From assembly GCA_012271065.1 (NCBI GenBank), contig JAAXHE010000093.1, positions 1 to 17,960 of the forward strand: a stretch of DNA of 17,960 bases. Direction: 5' to 3'. This document shows positions 1 through 7,494 of this stretch, piece after piece. The first letter of the stretch is position 1, and each line of letters opens with the position of its first letter. The notes beneath the pieces are model-generated. The model was not told the origin of the DNA. It saw nothing but the letters and a program-made list of their open reading frames with translations, and made no database searches. The DNA is from Candidatus Latescibacterota bacterium (GTDB lineage Bacteria > Latescibacterota > UBA2968 > GCA-2709665). The translations under genes and the position numbers were made by a program.

Positions 1-183
1 AGACGGTAGAAGATATCCTCGCCGGCAAATTTACCCCTCCTTGCCTCCGGCGCGAAAAGAAGCCTCACAAGGCAGGAGATCTCTACCCTCTACCGTCTTA
101 CCTCTACCCGCATTTCTTCTACCGTCTACCCTCATTCAGGCTCTTTGCGGCCAATTTGCCTCTTGTTTTTTTCCTATTTGAGG
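1..183. repeat. Intergenic region with decayed heptanucleotide repeat (TCTACCN) and inverted copies
   Basis: No gene is supported here. The hexamer TCTACC occurs at 82-87, 89-94, 103-108, 118-123 and 125-130, with spacings of 7, 14, 15 and 7 bases, as in an imperfect heptad tandem array on a pyrimidine-rich strand. The decamer TCTACCGTCT is present exactly at 89-98 and 118-127, and its exact reverse complement AGACGGTAGA opens the window at 1-10, so the copies could pair. The array lies downstream of the hydrolase that ends at 184. No convincing stem plus T-run terminator was found for that gene on the minus strand. The window edge may cut a longer array. Confidence 0.6.
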
Positions 184-2004
184 TTAACACATTGGGATTA
201 TGGGAAGGACGATGTGCGAAGGATGTTCCGGATCGTGAAACACCGCGTTTTCCGCGAGGACAACCCGGCGGTCCCGTCCCAATGGGCCTCCTGTATTCGG
301 ATTGATGTCGAACCTGGGGAAATTGCTGCTGGAGACATCCACCCTGATGCGGTGCCCCGCGCCGAAAACGGTGGAGGTCGGATACATCACGATTTCCAGT
401 TCATGGATTTCTCCCGGCGACATCAGTTCCGGTGTATCCCGCGAGTTCCGGTAACGCCCCCTGACGATGCTGTCCGTTATAATCTGGGCGAAGCCTTCGG
501 GATAATCCTCGTTCGGGGGATGCACGTCGATCAGTTTTACCGTAAAGTCCGTGTCCGTCGCGGAGGAAGACGCCCACAGCTTCATCGTCAGCGGTCCCGT
601 GACTTCCAGGGGCTCCTTCAATTCGGGCGTCTGAAAGACGAGGACGTCGCTCCGCGCCGACAGCGGCAGGTTGTCCCTGCATCCGTAGAAGCGTAAATCG
701 CCTCGCTGGTCGTACGCGCCTGCAATGAGAATCGGATCCCCCGCGGACAGATTGCCGCCGACCGTGGGAACCGGATCCCTTGGATCGAACGTGTACCGGC
801 TCGGATCGGAAGGTTCAGGCAAGTCCTCTCCGATGCTGCCGTCCTGGTGCAGATAGTACGGCGTAAACAGCGTCCCGTGAAGCGGCCAGTCCTCCACGTC
901 GCGCCAGACGCCCATGTAGTTCAGTCGCCCCTCCCGGTTCCTGCGGCCGTCGCCGCCGCCCATCACGAAGATCCGTACCGGCTTTTCGCGGTCGACGCCG
1001 TTGTCGATGCCCTTCAACCACCTGTCGAACCAGCGCAGCCGGTATCCGTCGTAATCGTCAAGGACGGATTCCTGACCGAAATCCACGTCTCCCGCGAACG
1101 AGTTCCCCCAACCGCCGTGAGTCCACGGGCCCATCAGCAGATGCTGCGGGGAATCCATCCGTTTGGAAAGCGCCACGTAGTTCGCCGTGGTTCCCCGTGT
1201 GTAGGTGTCGTACCACCCGCCGAGATATATCGTGGGCACGTCCGCGTGTTCGTCGTAGTAGTGGTCGATCGCGTATCCCCGCTGCTTCCAATATTCGTTG
1301 AAGTCTCCTTCTCCCAGAAGATCCAGCACCCACTGTTCATAGGAGGGCAGAAACCGAAGGGCGGAAGACCCCTTCCTGTAGGGCGTCCTCGTCAGCCATT
1401 CGCCCACCCTCGCGAAGTCCGCGTCCAGCGCGGCCTTCAGCGTCGCATCGGCGAGCGCTTCCCTGCTTGTCGTCGCCATCCGGAACGCATAGATCATGAA
1501 CCGCAATTCCAGGGCGCCGTTTTGCCGCATCGAACTGGTGTGATAGTTCGACGTACCCACCGCGACAACCATCGCCTTCAGGTGGGGTGGATTCAGCGTG
1601 GCCAGCGCGCTCTGGTCGCTTCCACAGTAGGACCCGCCCATTGTTCCCACGTTTCCGTCGCACCATGGCCGCGCGGCAACCCATTCTACGGTATCGTACC
1701 CGTCCGGCGCTTCCTTTGCGAACGGATGCCACACGCCTTCCGACTCGAAACGCCCCCGGACGTCCTGGCGCACGGCCACGTACCCTCGCCGCGCGAGATA
1801 CCGGCCTTCACTGAATTTGGATTCTTTATCGTACGGCGTGCGCTCGATTACCGCGGGAAACGCGCCCGGCACAATCTCCCCGTGCTTCGCGGGGAAATAC
1901 AGGTCCGTCGCCAGCTTCACGCCGTCACGCATGGGTACCATCACGTTTCTTCGGGCGATCACATCGTACTCGATCCACGACCCCCGCGCTTCGGTCTTCG
2001 CCAT
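184..2004 (-). CDS. CocE/NonD family alpha/beta hydrolase (X-Pro dipeptidyl-peptidase/acyl-esterase fold)
   Basis: This 606-aa protein is a full-length member of the CocE/NonD serine hydrolase family, which includes cocaine esterase, glutaryl-7-ACA acylase and X-Pro dipeptidyl peptidases; these cleave esters or amides. The nucleophile elbow is GGSYCG with Ser125, the acid is Asp266 in GGWYDTY, and the catalytic His296 lies in GPWTHGG, matching the family's order and spacing. Residues 1-150 and 255-330 form the hydrolase core, 150-250 the helical cap, and about 380-600 the C-terminal jelly-roll domain (key stretch PLTMKLWASSSATDTDF). No signal peptide is seen, so it is probably cytoplasmic. 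ATG 2004 follows AAGAGGATTGCA. It is the last gene of the minus-strand run, 27 nt after the oxidoreductase. The substrate is unknown; in this context an ester or amide conjugate of a sugar or amino acid is possible (inference). Confidence 0.92.
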   Translation of the reverse strand: MAKTEARGSWIEYDVIARRNVMVPMRDGVKLATDLYFPAKHGEIVPGAFPAVIERTPYDKESKFSEGRYLARRGYVAVRQDVRGRFESEGVWHPFAKEAPDGYDTVEWVAARPWCDGNVGTMGGSYCGSDQSALATLNPPHLKAMVVAVGTSNYHTSSMRQNGALELRFMIYAFRMATTSREALADATLKAALDADFARVGEWLTRTPYRKGSSALRFLPSYEQWVLDLLGEGDFNEYWKQRGYAIDHYYDEHADVPTIYLGGWYDTYTRGTTANYVALSKRMDSPQHLLMGPWTHGGWGNSFAGDVDFGQESVLDDYDGYRLRWFDRWLKGIDNGVDREKPVRIFVMGGGDGRRNREGRLNYMGVWRDVEDWPLHGTLFTPYYLHQDGSIGEDLPEPSDPSRYTFDPRDPVPTVGGNLSAGDPILIAGAYDQRGDLRFYGCRDNLPLSARSDVLVFQTPELKEPLEVTGPLTMKLWASSSATDTDFTVKLIDVHPPNEDYPEGFAQIITDSIVRGRYRNSRDTPELMSPGEIHELEIVMYPTSTVFGAGHRIRVDVSSSNFPRFDINPNTGGPLGRDRRVVLAENAVFHDPEHPSHIVLPIIPMC

Positions 2005-2031
2005 TGCAATCCTCTTCTTGTCGATTCAAAC

Positions 2032-3132
2032 TTATCGCCGGTCTACAAACTGTCCCGCGTCCCGCAGGGCCGCCACGCCCGAACCGCGCGCTTCGAGCGG
2101 GAAATCGACCGGACGGTTCCCCGTGAGCTGGGACTGGTAGATCGCCATCACCATCTCCAGTGATCGCAGCCCCACCCGTCCGTCGCTGCGCAATTCCCCG
2201 CGGCCTTCCAGCGCTTCGACCAGTTCGTTCAGCGCGACGACATACGTGGACGCGGGCGACGGGTGGTCGACGGGCGTGTGCTGCAGGGCATGCCACTGAA
2301 ACCCGCTTTCCGGTTCGTAGTCATCCTCAACCGCGCAATAGAGATGGACCCGTTCTCCCAGAAAACGGATGACGCCCTCGGCGCCGCGCAACTCGAACGC
2401 ATTGTCGGTATAGGATGTCAATTCCGCGCCGTGGACCAGACCCGTCGAACCGTTCCTGAACTTCACGATGGCCGCGCCAAAGTCCTCCACGGCCCAGGGA
2501 CGCATCCGCTGCTCCGCCATCCCGCACATCCAGGCCACCTCTCCGGCGTACATGTCCATCAGGTCGAAATAGTGGGTAAAGTCGTGCAGAAACGGACCCT
2601 CGTTCTCGCTTCGCCACGAGGGGTCCGGCTTGCCGCCGTCCATATAGCAATAGACGTGGTTCAGCTCTCCGATCGCGCCGTTCCGCAGCAGCCGCAGTCC
2701 CAGGTTCCACTCCGGAGACCACCTGCGGTTGTGATTGACCTGCAACAGGATGCCCGCGTTGTCGCAGGCAGCGATCATCCGGTCGCATTCCTCCAGGGAC
2801 AGCGCCATCGGCTTTTCGCAGATGATCGCTTTGGTCGCGGGCGCCGCGGCGCATGTTTCCACCATTTCGCAATGCAGTTCCGGATGGGTGGCCACAATGC
2901 AGATATTGGGCCTGACTTCGTCCAGCATTCGCCGGTAGTCTTGATACAGTGCGTCGATCCCGTATCGCTGCCCGAAGATCTCCAGCTTTTCACGACCCCG
3001 GTTCACACCCGCCACGAGTTCACAATCCGGATGTTGGCTCAGGGCATCGGCGTGGTTGTCCGGCAGGTCGCCGAAACTGAACTGGTACCCCACCCGGCCG
3101 GTGCCGATGATCGCCACTTTGTACTTCGCCAT
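2032..3132 (-). CDS. Gfo/Idh/MocA family NAD(P)-dependent oxidoreductase
   Basis: A 366-aa cytoplasmic dehydrogenase of the glucose-fructose oxidoreductase/inositol dehydrogenase/MocA family, which oxidises or reduces sugar, inositol or aminosugar hydroxyls with NAD(P). The N-terminal Rossmann domain starts KVAIIGTGRVG (GxGxxG at residues 10-15). The diagnostic EKP motif (CEKPMAL, Lys107) is present, followed by QVNHNRRW near 131-138. The C-terminal domain carries LHDFTHYFD (His187, Asp190), the usual metal-free catalytic region. ATG 3132 is chosen because AGGAGG sits 5 nt upstream; a start at 3147 would place that site inside the gene. It lies 38 nt after the outer-membrane protein and 27 nt before the CocE hydrolase. 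The fold and family are clear; the substrate cannot be read from sequence. Confidence 0.93.
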   Translation of the reverse strand: MAKYKVAIIGTGRVGYQFSFGDLPDNHADALSQHPDCELVAGVNRGREKLEIFGQRYGIDALYQDYRRMLDEVRPNICIVATHPELHCEMVETCAAAPATKAIICEKPMALSLEECDRMIAACDNAGILLQVNHNRRWSPEWNLGLRLLRNGAIGELNHVYCYMDGGKPDPSWRSENEGPFLHDFTHYFDLMDMYAGEVAWMCGMAEQRMRPWAVEDFGAAIVKFRNGSTGLVHGAELTSYTDNAFELRGAEGVIRFLGERVHLYCAVEDDYEPESGFQWHALQHTPVDHPSPASTYVVALNELVEALEGRGELRSDGRVGLRSLEMVMAIYQSQLTGNRPVDFPLEARGSGVAALRDAGQFVDRR

Positions 3133-3137
3133 CACAA

Positions 3138-3143
3138 CCTCCT
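3138..3143 (-). promoter_or_regulatory. Shine-Dalgarno AGGAGG that sets the oxidoreductase start
   Basis: A perfect AGGAGG on the minus strand, 5 nt before ATG 3132. It lies within the five extra codons that a start at 3147 would add, so it argues for the shorter protein. Confidence 0.8.
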
Positions 3144-3170
3144 GCATTTGCGGGCCTGCTCAGGTCGTGC

Positions 3171-3836
3171 CTATTGTGCGGCGCTCCCGCCGAACTGCCA
3201 GCCGATGCCCAGGCCGAATTCAAGTCCGCTGTAGTTGCGCCGGCCGCCTATCTCGTCCGAAAAATCCGTCATCAGGTTGTATCCGAGGTCTGCGATCGCC
3301 ACAAAAGACCGACCCATTGCCAGGTCGAACCCCACTCCCGCCCGGCTTCCGAATGTCGTCATGGCGCCGGATTCCTGGATCACCTGCAAACCGATGTCGC
3401 TTCTGGATTGAAATCCGGTGATGAGTCCTATACCCGCGGTCAGAAAGGGCCTGAACGCGGTGTCGAGCGAACCCTTGCGCGGATAATATCTCATGCCGAC
3501 GATCATGGGGCAGATGACCGCCGCCTTTTGGGAGACTCCCAATGGCCCGGCACGTGAACTCGCCTCGACCGACAGGACGCCTACCGTGGCGTGGCCAGCG
3601 ACGTTCTCTCTCATCCAGCGCGAGTAGCCCAACGAGAAAAACACGTCATCCGCTCCGGCGGTCGTTTCCACCCCCAGCGGACCGATCTGCGTTGCCGCGC
3701 CGGTGGTTCCGCCGTGATTACGCAGTCCCATCTTGAGCTCGATACGGGAACGCCTTTCCATTTCGCCGGCGCTTACGATCTGCGGCGTTGCCAGCAGCAG
3801 GAAACACAAGAGTACCGTTATTCTCATTGTCGTCAT
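3171..3836 (-). CDS. Predicted outer-membrane beta-barrel protein with signal peptide
   Basis: A 221-aa protein of unknown specific role. The N-terminus is a classical Sec signal peptide: charged start MTTMR, hydrophobic core ITVLLCFLLLATPQIV, and a likely cleavage after VSA near residue 23. The mature part alternates polar and hydrophobic residues with many glycines and aromatics (FRPFLTAGIGLITG, VGFDLAMG, GLEFGLGIGWQF), as in small 8-stranded barrels of the OmpA/OmpW type. The protein ends GGSAAQ rather than in the usual terminal aromatic. ATG 3836 follows AAGGAGG by 5 nt; an earlier in-frame ATG at 3878 would overlap the aminotransferase. It lies 22 nt after the aminotransferase. It is the only product of the cluster with a visible export signal. 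Whether it is a porin for the cluster's substrate is speculation. Confidence 0.75.
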   Translation of the reverse strand: MTTMRITVLLCFLLLATPQIVSAGEMERRSRIELKMGLRNHGGTTGAATQIGPLGVETTAGADDVFFSLGYSRWMRENVAGHATVGVLSVEASSRAGPLGVSQKAAVICPMIVGMRYYPRKGSLDTAFRPFLTAGIGLITGFQSRSDIGLQVIQESGAMTTFGSRAGVGFDLAMGRSFVAIADLGYNLMTDFSDEIGGRRNYSGLEFGLGIGWQFGGSAAQ

Positions 3837-3841
3837 TCGTG

Positions 3842-3848
3842 CCTCCTT
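3842..3848 (-). promoter_or_regulatory. Shine-Dalgarno AAGGAGG that sets the outer-membrane protein start
   Basis: Minus-strand AAGGAGG, 5 nt before ATG 3836 and in the 22-nt gap after the aminotransferase stop. It supports the 221-aa reading that begins with the signal peptide over a 235-aa version. Confidence 0.8.
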
Positions 3849-3858
3849 TTGTGGGGTT

Positions 3859-5211
3859 CTAGCTATACTGCGAATCAACCTGCTCCAGCGCGTCGACCAG
3901 GCTCTTCCTCACCAGATCGCACAACTCGTCGATGTCCTCCCGCTGTACGATCAACGCCGGACTCACGGCGAACCAGGTGGGGTCGATGCGAATCAGCAGC
4001 CCGTTCTCCAGTGAAGTCCGCTTCAGCGCCCGCCCCAGTTCCGGAAACGGGGCCATCGACTTCGTATCCCTCACCAGTTCCACGCCCTGCAGCAGCCCGC
4101 GGCCCCGCACTTCCCGCACCACGCCCAGGTCCTTCAATCCTTCCAGCTTCGATGCCAGATAGCGGCCGAGTTCCCCCGCCTTGCGGTCCAGCTCCTGTTC
4201 AACGATTTCGTCGATCACGGCCATGCCCACGGCGCACGCGACCGGATTGGCCGCGAACGTATGCCCGTGTGCAAAGTTGACGTCGGCCTCCACCGGACCG
4301 AGAAAGACGTTTCCCATATCCTCCCGCGCCATCATCGCGCCCACCGGATACGCCCCGCTCGAGATCCCCTTGCCCGCGCAGATGATATCCGGAGTGACTC
4401 CGAACGTCTGGGCGGCGAACATCGAGCCGGTCTTGCCGAACCCCGTAATGATCTCATCGTAGATCAACATAACGTTGTAACGGTCGCAGACGTCGCGGAT
4501 CAACCGGAAATATTCCTCGGTGGGTGTGATGATTCCGCCGGTGTTGCCTATCGGCTCCAGGATGACGCCCGCCACCGTATCCGGGTCTTCGTTGACGATC
4601 ACGTCCTCGAACATCTGCGCACAGAAACGGTTGCATTCCTCCCAGGAAGCAAAACGGTCTCTGTAATACGTAGGCGGGAAAACCTTCAGGAATCCGCCCG
4701 CCTGGGGTTCGAACGGCGTCTTGCGTTTTCCCGTCCCGCTGGCCGCCATCGCGCCGAACGTGGCGCCGTGATAGCCGAAGTAACGGCTGACAAACTTGTA
4801 CTTGCCCGGGTGGCCGCTCTGCCTGAAATACTGCCGGGTGAACTTCAGGGCGGATTCGACCGCTTCGGACCCGCCGCTGTAGGATTTGATGAAATTCAGA
4901 TTCTCGGGCGTCACCTCGCTCAGCTTCTCGACGAAGTCCAGAGCCACGTCCGAAAGCCCGTGCATTGGCGGCGAGAACCCCAGCGTTTCCGCCTGCCTTC
5001 GCATCGCCTCCAGGACCCTGGGGTGCCCGTGTCCGAGCGAGGCCACGAAGATGCCGCCGATCCCGTCGAAATAACGCCTGCCGTTCGTATCCCAATAGTG
5101 AAGTCCGTGTGCTCTCTTAACGATAAACGGATGTTCCAGGAAGGCCGACGTCTGCTGATAGTCCAGGAACGTCCTTTCAAGCAGCCGCCGCCGGCGACCG
5201 TCCAGTTTCAT
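3859..5211 (-). CDS. Class III PLP-dependent aminotransferase (aspartate aminotransferase family)
   Basis: A 450-aa fold-type I, class III aminotransferase, the family of omega-amino acid, ornithine, taurine and alanine-glyoxylate transaminases. PLP-binding features are in order: SGGSEAVESALK near 112-123, FGYHGATFGAMAASG near 145-159, Asp252 in LIYDEIITGFGKTG, and the Schiff-base Lys281 in CAGKGISSGAYPVGA. The canonical EPIGNTGG stretch (219-226) is intact. Length is normal for the family. ATG 5211 follows AGGAGG by 9 nt. It is 45 nt after the amidohydrolase and 22 nt before the outer-membrane protein. It probably moves an amino group from a terminal amine or beta-amino acid to pyruvate or 2-oxoglutarate; the donor is unknown. 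It is clearly different from the second aminotransferase at 6160-7485. Confidence 0.94.
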   Translation of the reverse strand: MKLDGRRRRLLERTFLDYQQTSAFLEHPFIVKRAHGLHYWDTNGRRYFDGIGGIFVASLGHGHPRVLEAMRRQAETLGFSPPMHGLSDVALDFVEKLSEVTPENLNFIKSYSGGSEAVESALKFTRQYFRQSGHPGKYKFVSRYFGYHGATFGAMAASGTGKRKTPFEPQAGGFLKVFPPTYYRDRFASWEECNRFCAQMFEDVIVNEDPDTVAGVILEPIGNTGGIITPTEEYFRLIRDVCDRYNVMLIYDEIITGFGKTGSMFAAQTFGVTPDIICAGKGISSGAYPVGAMMAREDMGNVFLGPVEADVNFAHGHTFAANPVACAVGMAVIDEIVEQELDRKAGELGRYLASKLEGLKDLGVVREVRGRGLLQGVELVRDTKSMAPFPELGRALKRTSLENGLLIRIDPTWFAVSPALIVQREDIDELCDLVRKSLVDALEQVDSQYS

Positions 5212-5256
5212 CTATCGATTCCTCCTGACGCACTGACTCAACACCATCGGAAGTTT

Positions 5257-6024
5257 CTACGACAATCCCTTCGGCGCCAGCACGAGCCGCTCCGCGTTCC
5301 TCCAGGCGATCTGTTCCCGTTCGTCGTCCGTAATATCCGCCGCCGCCAGCAGCGCGGGGAACGCCATCGGCTCGTACAGAGGCGAATCCGTACCGAACAA
5401 CACCCGGTCCGCCCCCACTTCACGCACCACCAGCCCGATCATGCCCGTGCGGATCGCCCTTGCCGTACCCATATCCGTGTAAAGGTTGCCCGTCTTGCAG
5501 TCCTGGAGCGCATCGATGGCCTCGTACGTCTGCCCCGGCTGTCCCGCGCCGAAGTGCGCCGTAATTACGGTTATGGACGGAAAGGCTTCGGCCACCCGCC
5601 GCAGCCGGGCAGGCGCCGCGTACGATTCGTTCTCTCCATGCGAAAGCACCGGAAGCCCGAGCGGCTCCAGCTTTTCGAAGAGCCGGAAGGTGGGCTTGAT
5701 GTCCGCCGGATACTTGTGCTGGACCGGGTGGATCTTGAAGCCCGCGACCTTGGGATGATCCTTGAAACGGTCCAGCAATGCCAGCGACTCGCTCATTTTC
5801 AACGGATTCAACACCAGCCAGACGAGCAGATGATCCAGTTTCTCGGCCTCCTGTATGGTCCATTCATTGCCATATATCAATTCTGTAAACAGGGCGGATC
5901 CGGACGTCACCACGGTTCGCTCGATTCCCGCCCGTTCCTGCATGGCCACGAAGCCCTCGGCTGAAAACGTCGTGACTTCGTCGAACCACGGCCCCAAGTG
6001 GGCGTGTGTGTCGATGTATCGCAT
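5257..6024 (-). CDS. Amidohydrolase-2 family metal-dependent hydrolase (TIM barrel, COG2159-like)
   Basis: A 255-aa TIM-barrel amidohydrolase of the group that includes ACMS decarboxylase and lactone or gamma-resorcylate-type enzymes. Metal ligands are visible: His7 and His9 in DTHAHLG, His129 in VLSHGE, His157 in ITAHFG and Asp213 in LFGTDSPL; His99 in GFKIHP is also typical. It is somewhat shorter than the usual 280-330 aa but all core strands appear present. No signal peptide is seen. ATG 6024 is preceded by GGAGGAAAGTCAG. A 135-nt gap separates it from the upstream aminotransferase, the widest break in the run, so a separate promoter is possible. It may hydrolyse a lactone or decarboxylate a ring intermediate made by the neighbours; this is inference. 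Confidence 0.88.
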   Translation of the reverse strand: MRYIDTHAHLGPWFDEVTTFSAEGFVAMQERAGIERTVVTSGSALFTELIYGNEWTIQEAEKLDHLLVWLVLNPLKMSESLALLDRFKDHPKVAGFKIHPVQHKYPADIKPTFRLFEKLEPLGLPVLSHGENESYAAPARLRRVAEAFPSITVITAHFGAGQPGQTYEAIDALQDCKTGNLYTDMGTARAIRTGMIGLVVREVGADRVLFGTDSPLYEPMAFPALLAAADITDDEREQIAWRNAERLVLAPKGLS

Positions 6025-6159
6025 CTGACTTTCCTCCGGAATCGACGCTTCTCAAGGGGGAGTGATTGTTTCGTTAAACGGGTCGGTGCGATCATTTCAA
6101 TTCTGCAGGATTTCCGCTGAGCAGCACGAATCCACTAAAGCCACGGACGATTTGCGAAT

Positions 6160-7485
6160 TTACATCGCCCTGCCCACGGCATCGATCAATCCGTCCACGT
6201 GACCCTCGTCCATCGGCGCCGAGACGGCGCACATCAACAGCCCGTTACCCAGGAAATATCCCCGTTCGATCAGTCCGAGCAGCATCCGATGCGCCGCCGC
6301 ACTGTCGGTTCGCGCCAGATGTCGGTAGTTCAGCATCTTTTCGCCCGAAAAGTGGATGCTGAACAACGATCCCACGCCTACGGCCGTGGCATCGACTTCA
6401 CCCTCCGAAAACAGCCGGTTCAACCCGTCCCTGAGCCGTTTTCCCAGCCGGTTGAGGTGCGCGAACACGTCCGGCGTCAACTGCTTCAAGGTCGCCAGAC
6501 CCGCGGCCATGGCCACGGGATGCCCGCTGAACGTCCCGCTTTGAAAGAAACCTGTCGGACCCCGGGATGAGTCGAAGCGATCCATCAGGTCGGCCCGGCC
6601 CCCGAAGGCGCCCACCGGAAATCCGCCCCCGATGACCTTTCCGAACGTCGTCAGATCCGGCTCGATGCCATAGTGCTCCTGAAGACCCCCGGTACCGACC
6701 CGGAATCCAACGATCTCGTCGAATATCACGGGTACGTCGTGCCGCCGCGCCATGTCGCAAACGAACTGCGCGAACTCCGCGCGTTGGGACAATATGCCCG
6801 CCCTGGGGTCGAATATCACGCACGCCAGTTCGCGTCGGTACCGCGCCAGCAATCGCTCAACGGCGTCTTCGTCGTTATACGGAAGGACAACAACCTCGCC
6901 GGCGGCATTGGGCGAAGCGCCGCCCGCCGTGGATACCGAATGCGGCGCCGAAGCGGGCCCCGCCATCTCCAGCGGCGGCGCCACGCTCACCTCCACCACG
7001 TCGTGGCTGCCGTGGTATCCACCCTCGAACTTGGCGATCTTCGTCCTTCCGGTGACGCCTCGCGCCAGTCGAATGGCGTGCAGGGTGGCTTCCGTGCCGG
7101 AATTGCAGAACCGGATCTTTTCCACAGTCTGCACCCGGCAGCAGATTGCTTCAGCCAGTCCCGCCTCCACGCCCGCGGGCGCGCTCAACGCAATCCCCCT
7201 GGAAACCTGCTCCTGCACGGCTGCGACGACCGCCGGATGGTTGTGGCCCAGGATCTGCGCCGTATGGTGGTTGTTGAAATCCACCAGCCTGCGGCCGTCC
7301 AGGTCGTACACGTAACACCCTTCGCCGCGCTCAATGGTCAACGGATAGGGCTGGTAGAAGTACGCCCCTTTCACACCGCCGGGCATCACCGCATTCGCAC
7401 GATCGAAAGCCGCACGGGAACGCGGGCTTACCGCCCGGTATCGTTCCTCCAGCGTAGGTCCGCTTCCAGCCGTTGTCTCACCCAT
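6160..7485 (-). CDS. Class III aminotransferase, glutamate-1-semialdehyde aminomutase-like
   Basis: A 441-aa PLP enzyme related to glutamate-1-semialdehyde 2,1-aminomutase (HemL) but not a housekeeping HemL. Features: the GSA-like N-terminus (ANAVMPGGVKG), FCNSGTEATLHAIRLAR near 126-142, FEGGYHGSHD near 153-162, Asp256 in VIFDEIVGFR, and the PLP lysine Lys283 in TFGKVIGGGFPVGAFGGR. At 225-230, where class III enzymes usually carry EPVxGNxG, this protein reads FDPRAG, so the usual glutamate is aspartate and the loop differs. ATG 7485 has only a weak upstream purine stretch and starts 9 nt after the sialidase stop, so translation is probably coupled. Catabolic-cluster members of this group often act on amino sugars or beta-amino acids; the substrate here is unknown. 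Confidence 0.9.
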   Translation of the reverse strand: MGETTAGSGPTLEERYRAVSPRSRAAFDRANAVMPGGVKGAYFYQPYPLTIERGEGCYVYDLDGRRLVDFNNHHTAQILGHNHPAVVAAVQEQVSRGIALSAPAGVEAGLAEAICCRVQTVEKIRFCNSGTEATLHAIRLARGVTGRTKIAKFEGGYHGSHDVVEVSVAPPLEMAGPASAPHSVSTAGGASPNAAGEVVVLPYNDEDAVERLLARYRRELACVIFDPRAGILSQRAEFAQFVCDMARRHDVPVIFDEIVGFRVGTGGLQEHYGIEPDLTTFGKVIGGGFPVGAFGGRADLMDRFDSSRGPTGFFQSGTFSGHPVAMAAGLATLKQLTPDVFAHLNRLGKRLRDGLNRLFSEGEVDATAVGVGSLFSIHFSGEKMLNYRHLARTDSAAAHRMLLGLIERGYFLGNGLLMCAVSAPMDEGHVDGLIDAVGRAM

Positions 7486-7494
7486 TGGGTTTTC

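Noticed and set aside
20..52. Inverted repeat CGCCGG/CCGGCG
   Set aside because: Six-base arms of pure G/C separated by 21 bases are expected by chance at this base composition.
130..183. Terminator for the CocE hydrolase near the T-tract at 165-172
   Set aside because: The T-run is on the plus strand, the wrong orientation for a minus-strand gene, and the flanking inverted repeat is only about four base pairs.
847..2163. Long plus-strand open frame opposite the CocE hydrolase
   Set aside because: It is antisense to a gene with a complete catalytic triad, is rich in Arg/Pro/His, and has no recognisable domain; such frames are expected opposite high-GC genes.
4261..5964. 567-codon plus-strand open frame across the first aminotransferase and the amidohydrolase
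   Set aside because: It spans two well-supported minus-strand genes and their gap, and its composition is that of a shadow frame with many arginines and histidines.
6025..6159. Promoter TTGAAA-N17-TTAACG ahead of the amidohydrolase
   Set aside because: The -10 hexamer has only two matches to consensus; the gap is suggestive but the signal is too weak to annotate.
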